Part shown: piece after piece, positions 1 through 4,911 of the stretch
How positions within the stretch are numbered: the first letter of the stretch is position 1
Layout of the letters: each line of letters opens with the position of its first letter
Translations under genes and position numbers: made by a program
Assembly (NCBI GenBank): GCA_039807785.1
Contig: JBDHRX010000115.1
Coordinates: 1 to 9,162 of the forward strand
Source: Zeimonas sp039807785
GTDB lineage: Bacteria; Pseudomonadota; Gammaproteobacteria; Burkholderiales; Burkholderiaceae_E
DNA length: 9,162 nt
Direction of reading: 5' to 3'
Notes under the pieces: model-generated
Database searches by the model: none
Told to the model about the DNA's origin: nothing
Seen by the model: the letters and a program-made list of their open reading frames with translations, nothing else

Positions 1-2
1 GG

Positions 3-1001
3 ACTGCCAACAAGGCCCTAGCGCAGGAGTATCACGATCAGCTGAAGGCCCAGATGTGGCGGCTCGCAAAGCTCGGCGAGCGCCCACGCCACACCTGGAA
101 CGATGCGGTGGTGCGCTGGCTGAAGGAGTCCTCGCACAAGGCAACGATTGAGTCCGACAAGGCGCACTTGCGCTGGCTCGACAAGTACTTGGGCGGCAAG
201 GACCTGGACTTCATCAGTCGGGCGGTCATTGACCGGATCACGGATGCGAAACTGCGCGAGGGGGTAAGCAATGCCACGGTGAATCGGACCCTGGAGATCC
301 TGCGGGCCATTCTCAGACGATGCGTCAACGAATGGGAGTGGCTCGACAAGGCGCCCAGGGTACGGATGCTGCGGGAGCCAACGCGCCGGATTCGATTCCT
401 GAACCGGGACGAGGCCCAGCGGCTTCTGGCCGAGTTGCCGGAGCATCTGGCGGACATGGCGGCGTTCTCACTTGCCACGGGGCTGCGGCGAGCGAACGTC
501 ACCGGTCTGCAGTGGTCGCAAGTGGATTTGGTTCGCAGGCAGGCTTGGATTCATCCCGATCAGGCCAAGGCGAGGAAGGCGATTGCGGTGCCGCTCAACG
601 CGGAGTCTGTGACGCTGATTCGCAAGCAGCTCGGGCGGCATCCAACCCATGTGTTCAGCTTTCGGGGACGGCCGATCCGGCAGGTCAGCACGAAGGCCTG
701 GTACCAGGCGCAGCAACGCGCCGGGATCGAGGACTTTCGCTGGCACGACCTTCGGCACACCTGGGCGAGCTGGCACGTGCAGGGCGGCACGCCGCTCTAT
801 GCGCTGCAGGAGTTGGGTGGCTGGGAAAGTCCCGAGATGGTCAGGCGCTACGCGCACCTGTCCGTGGAACACCTGGCGCCCTATGCGGATCGCCTGTGCG
901 CCTTGCGGGTGGTGGGAAACGAGGCGGGCGACGTGATAGAGGCGGCCAATGGCACAAATCTGTCACAGGGCCAGAAACGACAAGGGCCTACCCGAAGGTA
1001 A
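3..1001 (+). CDS. Tyrosine recombinase / phage-type integrase (5' end outside window)
   Basis: This protein would catalyse site-specific integration and excision of a mobile element. The reading frame is open to the left edge; the first in-window ATG is at 54, but 17 codons before it read as plausible protein (including KALAQEYHDQLKAQ), so the real start is probably further left. Numbering from that ATG, a core-binding (SAM-like) domain covers roughly residues 10-100 and the catalytic domain about 110-280. The expected catalytic residues are all visible: Arg145 in ATGLRRANV, Lys172 before AVPL, His231 and Arg234 in HDLRHTW, Trp257 in LGGWESPEM (Trp at a position that is His or Trp in the family), and nucleophile Tyr266 in RRYAHL. 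The gene ends in TAA 14 bases from a tRNA-Arg 3' end, which fits an element integrated in that tRNA and extending leftwards. Third-position G/C bias looks weaker than in the pdh genes, consistent with transfer. The catalytic residues look intact. The family call is secure; the element type (prophage, ICE or island) cannot be judged here. Confidence 0.93.
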   Translation, partial: TANKALAQEYHDQLKAQMWRLAKLGERPRHTWNDAVVRWLKESSHKATIESDKAHLRWLDKYLGGKDLDFISRAVIDRITDAKLREGVSNATVNRTLEILRAILRRCVNEWEWLDKAPRVRMLREPTRRIRFLNRDEAQRLLAELPEHLADMAAFSLATGLRRANVTGLQWSQVDLVRRQAWIHPDQAKARKAIAVPLNAESVTLIRKQLGRHPTHVFSFRGRPIRQVSTKAWYQAQQRAGIEDFRWHDLRHTWASWHVQGGTPLYALQELGGWESPEMVRRYAHLSVEHLAPYADRLCALRVVGNEAGDVIEAANGTNLSQGQKRQGPTRR

Positions 1002-1008
1002 GCCCTTG
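981..1008 (-). terminator. Strong hairpin over the integrase stop codon, candidate terminator for the tRNA
   Basis: Bases 981-987 pair with 1002-1008 (CAAGGGC with GCCCTTG) and 989-992 pair with 997-1000 (TACC with GGTA), with one C/A mismatch (988/1001) between the two stems. Read on the - strand the loop is TTCG closed by C and G, the very stable C(UUCG)G tetraloop, and the stem is followed by TCGTTTCT, a modest T-rich run. Read on the + strand the loop is CGAA and no T run follows. The hairpin lies just past the tRNA-Arg 3' end, so it is best explained as a terminator for tRNA transcription. It overlaps the last codons and stop of the integrase. The structure is seen directly; the terminator role is inferred and the short T tract makes it less certain. 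Confidence 0.6.
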
Positions 1009-1015
1009 ATCTGAC

Positions 1016-1060
1016 TGGCGCGCCCGGCAGGATTCGAACCCACGACCCCCTGGTTCGTAG
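1016..1060. other. Probable attachment site (att) in the 3' half of tRNA-Arg
   Basis: Many tyrosine recombinases recombine within the 3' half of a tRNA gene, using the anticodon or T-loop dyad as the core and leaving a copy of the tRNA 3' end at each element border. Here an integrase gene ends 14 bases from the encoded CCA of an intact tRNA-Arg, so the att core most likely lies within this interval. No second copy of the tRNA 3' end occurs elsewhere in the window, so the far border must lie to the left. The exact core limits cannot be set from one border. Confidence 0.5.
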
Positions 1061-1092
1061 CCAGGTACTCTATCCAACTGAGCTACGGGCGC
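1016..1092 (-). tRNA. tRNA-Arg (anticodon ACG)
   Basis: The reverse complement folds as a full 77-base cloverleaf. The acceptor stem GCGCCCG pairs with CGGGCGC, followed by discriminator G and an encoded CCA. The D arm carries GCTC...GAGT. The anticodon stem CCTGG/CCAGG encloses loop CTACGAA, giving anticodon ACG, and the T arm is GTGGG-TTCGAAT-CCTGC. Anticodon ACG, modified to ICG in bacteria, reads CGU, CGC and CGA arginine codons. The gene has its own extended -10 promoter and lies downstream of the response regulator gene on the same strand. Its 3' end faces the integrase stop codon, marking it as the probable integration target; the complete 3' half shows that integration restored the gene. 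Confidence 0.97.
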
Positions 1093-1102
1093 TGAGCCGC
1101 GC

Positions 1103-1111
1103 AGTATAGCA
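1103..1111 (-). promoter_or_regulatory. Extended -10 promoter of tRNA-Arg
   Basis: On the - strand the sequence reads TGC-TATACT, an extended -10 element (TGnTATAAT-like). The predicted start of transcription, about seven bases further on, falls just before the tRNA 5' end at 1092, leaving a very short leader. The stretch between the -10 and the tRNA is GC-rich (GCGGCTCA), the kind of discriminator associated with stringent control of stable RNA genes. No good -35 hexamer is found about 17 bases upstream, where the sequence is pure G/C; the extended -10 may compensate. Confidence 0.7.
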
Positions 1112-1161
1112 TGGCCATTTTGCGGCCCGGCGGCCCGGCGGCTCCGGTTCCGGCTCGCGCG

Positions 1162-1848
1162 TCAGTCCGCGCGCGAGGCGCCCGCCTTGAGGGCGATCCG
1201 CATCAGGTCGGCCATCGTCCGGGCGCCGAGCTTGTCCATGATGTTCGCGCGGTGCGCCTCGACGGTCTTGATGCTGATGCCGAGGTCGTCGGCGATCTGC
1301 TTGTTCAGCCGTCCGGCGACGATCAGCTCGAGCACCTGGCGCTCGCGACCGGTGAGGCGCTCGATGCGCTCGCTGGCGTCGCGCCCGTCGCGCAGGTCGC
1401 GCTGCGCCGCCGCGGCGCGCGCGAGGCAGTCGGTGACCAGTTGGCGCAGATGGACGTCGCTGAAGGGCTTCTCGAGGAAGTCGTGCGCCCCCTTCTTCAT
1501 CCGCGAGACGGCCATCGGCACGTCGCCGTGGCCGGTGATGAAGATCAGCGGCAGCGCCGAACCGCGCCGCGCCAGCTCCTCGTGCAGCTCGAGCCCCGAC
1601 ATGCCGGGCATGCGCACGTCGAGCAGCAGGCAGGCCACCGGTTCGGGATCGGGCAGGCGCGCGAGGAATTCCTCGGCGCTCGCGAAGCTGCTGACGCGAA
1701 AGCCGTTGGCCTCGAGGAGCCAGCGCATCGAATCGCGCACCGCCTCGTCGTCGTCGACCACGTAGACCAGGCCGGCGGAGCCGGCCGAGGGGGTGTCGGA
1801 TGCCTTCGGGTCGGAGGCTTTCGGCTCGGGCGGGAAACTGGGGTTCAT
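1162..1848 (-). CDS. FixJ/NarL-family response regulator
   Basis: This is a two-component transcription regulator of 228 residues. After a 26-residue, probably disordered N-terminal tail containing a short PKASD-PKASD duplication, a receiver domain runs from about 27 to 145, with acidic pocket Asp32-Asp34, phosphoacceptor Asp77 in LLLDVRMPG, Thr105 in FITGHGD and Lys127 in LEKPF. A LuxR-type helix-turn-helix follows at about 163-223, with RLTGRERQVLELI and ADDLGISIKTVEAHR recognisable. That architecture is typical of FixJ, StyR and TodT regulators. The gene starts 37 bases after the sensor kinase stop on the same strand, so the two are almost certainly an operon and cognate partners. No clear Shine-Dalgarno sequence precedes the ATG, which suggests translation is helped by coupling. 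The target genes are unknown; the divergent pdh operon is the natural candidate. No terminator is seen before the downstream tRNA. Confidence 0.93.
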   Translation of the reverse strand: MNPSFPPEPKASDPKASDTPSAGSAGLVYVVDDDEAVRDSMRWLLEANGFRVSSFASAEEFLARLPDPEPVACLLLDVRMPGMSGLELHEELARRGSALPLIFITGHGDVPMAVSRMKKGAHDFLEKPFSDVHLRQLVTDCLARAAAAQRDLRDGRDASERIERLTGRERQVLELIVAGRLNKQIADDLGISIKTVEAHRANIMDKLGARTMADLMRIALKAGASRAD

Positions 1849-1885
1849 GGCGTCGCGTCGGTGGCGGAATCGATGAAGGGGGCGG

Positions 1886-4696
1886 TCAGGCGGAATCGGC
1901 GGCGACGGCGGCCTCGGCCATCGCCGGGAGCGTGAAGCGGAAGCTGCAACCGCCGCCGGCGGCGGTTTCGGCCCACAGGCGGCCCTTGTGCGACTCGACG
2001 ATCGAGCGGCAGATGTTCAGCCCGATGCCCATGCCTTCGGCCTTGGTGGTGAAGAACGGCTCGAACAGCCGCTGCTGGGCGTCGCGCGCCAGGCCGTTGC
2101 CGTGGTCGGTGACGGTGAACTCGGCATGGCCTTCGTCCAGCTCGACCGACAGCCGCACTTCGCGCGGGCGGCCGGGCGGCGCGTCGCGCGTGGCCTCGAT
2201 GCCGTTCTTCAGCAGGTTCAGCAGCACCTGCTCGATCAGGATCGGGTCGACGTAGAGCGGCGACAGCTCGTCCGGCAGCTCGGTGACGATCTGGATGCCC
2301 AGCCGGCGTCCGTCGATCTCGGCCAGGCCGACCGCGTCGGCGACGATCGCGCCGAGATCGCAGCGCCGGCGCTCCGGCTCGCTGCGCTTGACGAAGTTGC
2401 GGATGCGGCGGATCACCTCGCCGGCGCGGGCGGCCTGCGCGGCGGTCTTGGCCAGCGGCTCGAGCAGTTCCTCGGGCTCCATCGACTTGCCGGTCGCCGT
2501 CCGCGCGCGGATGCGCGCCGACAGGCCCATGCAGTAGTTCGCGATCGCGGTGAGCGGTTGGTTCAGCTCGTGCGCCAGCGACGACGCCATCTCGCCCATG
2601 GTCACCAGCCGCGAGGTGCGCTGCAGCTTGCGGTCCTGTTCGCGCTGCTGGTCCTCGATCTCGTTGCGGCGGGTGACGTCGGTCGCCACCAGCATCTCGA
2701 CCGCGCTGCCGTCGACCCAGCGGATCTGGCGGCTGCGCACCTCGAACCAGCGCCCGAGGGTGGCGTCGAAGACCTCGCTCGGCGTCCCGGCCGCGCCCAC
2801 GTCGCGGGCCGTGAGCAGCGATTCGTGGCGGCGGCTGTCGGCGCCGAACAGGCTGCGGTACATGCGGTTCGCGAACAGCAGTTCGGCCCGGTCGGTCGAT
2901 CCGTCGAGCGGACGGGCGACCACCGACACCGCGGCGTCGAGCTCGTCGAGCACCGTGGTGAAGCGCTCCTGCGCGGCGGCGAGTTGCTCGCGGATGCGCT
3001 TGGGCTCGGTGACGTCGGTCATCGAGGTCATCCAGCCGGTCTGGCGGCCGTGCCGGTCGATCAGCGGCGAGACGTACATCCGCGCGTCGAACAGCGAGCC
3101 ATCCTTGCGCTTGACCTTGACCTCGAAGCCGCTGGCCGGGGTGTCGCCGCGCAGCACGCGCGCGAGGTTCTCGCGGTTCACCTCGGAGCTGCCGGTCGGC
3201 CAGTAGGGATAGGGCGGCGGCGAGCCGACCAGCTCGCGGGCCTCGAAGCCGACCATCCGGCAGAAGGCCCGGTTGACGTAGGTGATCCGCCCCGACATGT
3301 CGAACGCGCGCATGCCGGTGAGCATCGAGTCCTCCATCGCCTGGCGGAAGGCGGTTTCGGCGGCCAGCGCGAGCTCGGCGTTGCGGCGCTCGGTGACGTC
3401 GCGCGCCACCGCGTACAGCAGCGGCCGAGGGGCATCGATGTCGCGGCGCAGCGACCAGTGCAGCCAGCGCCACGGCGTGCCGGCCCCGACCGCCGCCGGC
3501 TCGGCGTCCGCGGGTGGCGGCTCGTGGGCAAGGGGAGTGCTCGGGTCCGGCGCCGTCTGCACCGGGTCGCGGGCCCGGAAGCGCGCCTCGAAGCTGGCCG
3601 AGGACACGCCGGGCCGGCCGATCTGCGCCAGCGCGGTGACGACCTGGTCGCGATCGTCGGGGTGGACCCAGCGATCGATGCGCCGCCGCCGCTCGCCGGC
3701 GCCGAGCACGGTCTCGAAGGCCGGGTTGCCGCGGGCCAGCGTCCCGTCGATCTCGAACACGCACAGCGGATCGGGCGAGAGCGTGAACAGGCGGTCGCGC
3801 TCGTACTCGGCGAACAGGCGCCGGCGCGTGTGTCCCCAGAGGGTGGCGAGCGCCACGAGGATGGCCAGCGACAGGCCGATCACCGCCGCCACCAGCGAGC
3901 GGTCGATCAGGCGCGGCTGCATGTCGTAGGCGAAGGCGCGCAGGCGCACGCCGTGGCCCGGCGGGTCGAGCGGAAGCTCGTAGCTCACGTGGGCGAGGTC
4001 GATCTCGAACAGCGAGGAGCTCACCAGGCTGTTGCCGTCGCGGTCGACGATCGAGAGCTGGTAGCGGTCGCGGATCGTCTGCAGCAGCGTGCCTCCGAGC
4101 ACGCGGTTCAGCGAATAGCCGACGATCGCCGCGCCGGTGAAGCCGGCTTCGTCGAAGACCGGCGCCTGGAGCTCGACCAGCACGTCGCTGGCGGCGATCG
4201 AGAACGGGCGGGTGAACACCGGGCGCTGCCGGCCGCGGATCTCGTCGAAGGCCGCGCGGCCGGCGGGGTCGGAGAGGGTCGCGCCGCGCGCGCGCAGCGG
4301 CACCGGCACGACGCCTCGCGCATGCATCGACTGGATCACCCGGCCGTCGGCGTCGACCAGGGCGACGTAGACCGCCGGGCCGCGTCGGGCGAGGAAGTCG
4401 TCGATCGCCTTGTCGATCAGGACGGAGCCGTGGCGACCGCGCTCGAGCCATGCCCCGGCGACCAGGACGAGCTCGTCCTGGTCGTCGCGCAGCTCGCGGC
4501 GCAACGCGGTCTGCGCGCTGGCGAGGTCGCGATACAGCGTCTGCTTCTGCTGGTCGGCCTCGAGGGTGCGCAGGTACCAGAAGAAGGCGCCCATCAGCAG
4601 CACGAACAGCCCGATGCCGAACGCATGCGACAGCGACAGCCAGCGGATGGCGCGCATCTCGGCACGGCGGGTCGAAGGGTCGTTGAGCAGCTTCAT
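1886..4696 (-). CDS. Membrane PAS-domain sensor histidine kinase (FixL/DctB-like)
   Basis: A 936-residue inner-membrane sensor kinase. A first transmembrane helix lies at about 17-42 and a second at about 266-288; the roughly 220 residues between them form a periplasmic sensor region resembling a double Cache/PDC domain (for example VYVALVDADGRVI and LSIVDRDGNSLV). Three PAS-like domains follow: about 296-440 (ending ARDVTERRNAE, with a Pro/Ala-rich insertion near 378-405), about 445-570 (with YVNRAFCRMVGF and PPPYPYWP) and about 574-685. The kinase core has the H box with His709 in SLAHELNQPL, the N box with Asn831 in LLKNGIEA, the G1 box DHGNGL at 864-869, the F box near LFEPFFTTK and the G2 box GMGIGLNI. 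All catalytic elements look intact. It precedes a FixJ-type regulator and diverges from aceE, hinting at a role in sensing a carbon or redox signal. The ligand is unknown. Met14 is an alternative start; neither start has a strong ribosome site. Confidence 0.93.
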   Translation of the reverse strand: MKLLNDPSTRRAEMRAIRWLSLSHAFGIGLFVLLMGAFFWYLRTLEADQQKQTLYRDLASAQTALRRELRDDQDELVLVAGAWLERGRHGSVLIDKAIDDFLARRGPAVYVALVDADGRVIQSMHARGVVPVPLRARGATLSDPAGRAAFDEIRGRQRPVFTRPFSIAASDVLVELQAPVFDEAGFTGAAIVGYSLNRVLGGTLLQTIRDRYQLSIVDRDGNSLVSSSLFEIDLAHVSYELPLDPPGHGVRLRAFAYDMQPRLIDRSLVAAVIGLSLAILVALATLWGHTRRRLFAEYERDRLFTLSPDPLCVFEIDGTLARGNPAFETVLGAGERRRRIDRWVHPDDRDQVVTALAQIGRPGVSSASFEARFRARDPVQTAPDPSTPLAHEPPPADAEPAAVGAGTPWRWLHWSLRRDIDAPRPLLYAVARDVTERRNAELALAAETAFRQAMEDSMLTGMRAFDMSGRITYVNRAFCRMVGFEARELVGSPPPYPYWPTGSSEVNRENLARVLRGDTPASGFEVKVKRKDGSLFDARMYVSPLIDRHGRQTGWMTSMTDVTEPKRIREQLAAAQERFTTVLDELDAAVSVVARPLDGSTDRAELLFANRMYRSLFGADSRRHESLLTARDVGAAGTPSEVFDATLGRWFEVRSRQIRWVDGSAVEMLVATDVTRRNEIEDQQREQDRKLQRTSRLVTMGEMASSLAHELNQPLTAIANYCMGLSARIRARTATGKSMEPEELLEPLAKTAAQAARAGEVIRRIRNFVKRSEPERRRCDLGAIVADAVGLAEIDGRRLGIQIVTELPDELSPLYVDPILIEQVLLNLLKNGIEATRDAPPGRPREVRLSVELDEGHAEFTVTDHGNGLARDAQQRLFEPFFTTKAEGMGIGLNICRSIVESHKGRLWAETAAGGGCSFRFTLPAMAEAAVAADSA

Positions 4697-4709
4697 GGCG
4701 GATCCGGGC

Positions 4710-4725
4710 AGTGTAGCGAGTGTAG
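4710..4725 (-). promoter_or_regulatory. Tandem TACACT boxes upstream of the kinase gene (candidate -10 elements)
   Basis: The heptamer AGTGTAG occurs twice, separated by CG. On the - strand this gives two TACACT hexamers nine bases apart, each matching the sigma-70 -10 consensus at four of six positions and ending 13 and 22 bases before the kinase ATG. No -35 match lies in the GC-rich sequence upstream. These could be -10 elements of an activator-dependent promoter giving a very short leader, or chance. Low confidence. Confidence 0.22.
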
Positions 4726-4792
4726 GCAGCGCGCCCCGGCGCGGTCCATGCGCATCGACCCGACTGCGCCGGATCGGCCGGTATGTCGGGCC

Positions 4793-4826
4793 GGAATGTT
4801 GTTTTCGTAATACGAAATTGCATTCC
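4793..4826. promoter_or_regulatory. Nested dyad (operator candidate) between the kinase and aceE
   Basis: A perfect 15-base dyad, TTTCGTA-A-TACGAAA, occupies 4803-4817. It sits inside a second inverted pair, GGAATG at 4793-4798 and CATTCC at 4821-4826, whose axis is within half a base of the inner one. The site lies in an AT-rich patch of an otherwise very GC-rich region and is centred about 70 bases upstream of the predicted aceE start of transcription, a spacing suited to an activator or to a repressor of a divergent promoter. FixJ-family regulators such as StyR are known to bind dyads, so the adjacent response regulator is one candidate binder; a GntR- or TetR-type repressor is another. 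The dyad is seen directly; its function is inferred. Confidence 0.6.
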
Positions 4827-4844
4827 TTGATATAAAAATTTACC

Positions 4845-4873
4845 TTGTCATTTGGGGTGGGGCTTCCTAGAAT
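4845..4873 (+). promoter_or_regulatory. Sigma-70 promoter for aceE-aceF-lpdA
   Basis: TTGTCA (4845-4850) and TAGAAT (4868-4873) are separated by exactly 17 bases; each hexamer matches consensus at five of six positions. An A/T-rich tract (GATATAAAAATTTA) immediately upstream could act as an UP-like element. Transcription would start near 4880, giving a leader of about 30 bases before the aceE ATG. The dyad at 4793-4826 lies just upstream. Confidence 0.8.
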
Positions 4874-4900
4874 CCAGCGGTAAACGATCCACCATGGAAG

Positions 4901-4906
4901 AAGGAG
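4901..4906 (+). promoter_or_regulatory. Ribosome binding site that fixes the aceE start
   Basis: AAGGAG ends five bases before the ATG at 4912, a near-ideal Shine-Dalgarno sequence. It lies inside the coding extension that would result from the in-frame ATG at 4894 or the TTG at 4852, and the latter would also lie inside the promoter, so both upstream starts are unlikely. Confidence 0.85.
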
Positions 4907-4911
4907 ATCCC

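Noticed and set aside
1123..1138. Tandem CGGCCCGG octamer after the response regulator gene
   Set aside because: Two copies of a pure G/C octamer are not surprising at this base composition; no T tract follows on the regulator strand, so it is not a convincing terminator.
1845..4823. Long open frames of 992 codons (- strand) and 940 codons (+ strand) overlapping the kinase gene
   Set aside because: Both give Arg/Ala/Pro- or Val/Ala-rich sequence without domains, while the 936-codon frame encodes a complete histidine kinase with all catalytic boxes.
4801..4860. Sigma-70 promoter for the kinase in the AT-rich part of the - strand (TATATC or TATTAC as -10)
   Set aside because: No -35 partner with 16-18 base spacing could be found for these hexamers, so I do not call a promoter there.
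4852..4911. Upstream extension of aceE from TTG at 4852 or ATG at 4894
   Set aside because: The TTG lies inside the predicted promoter spacer, and the ATG at 4894 lies upstream of the ideal ribosome binding site that serves 4912. The extra residues have no family support that I recognise.
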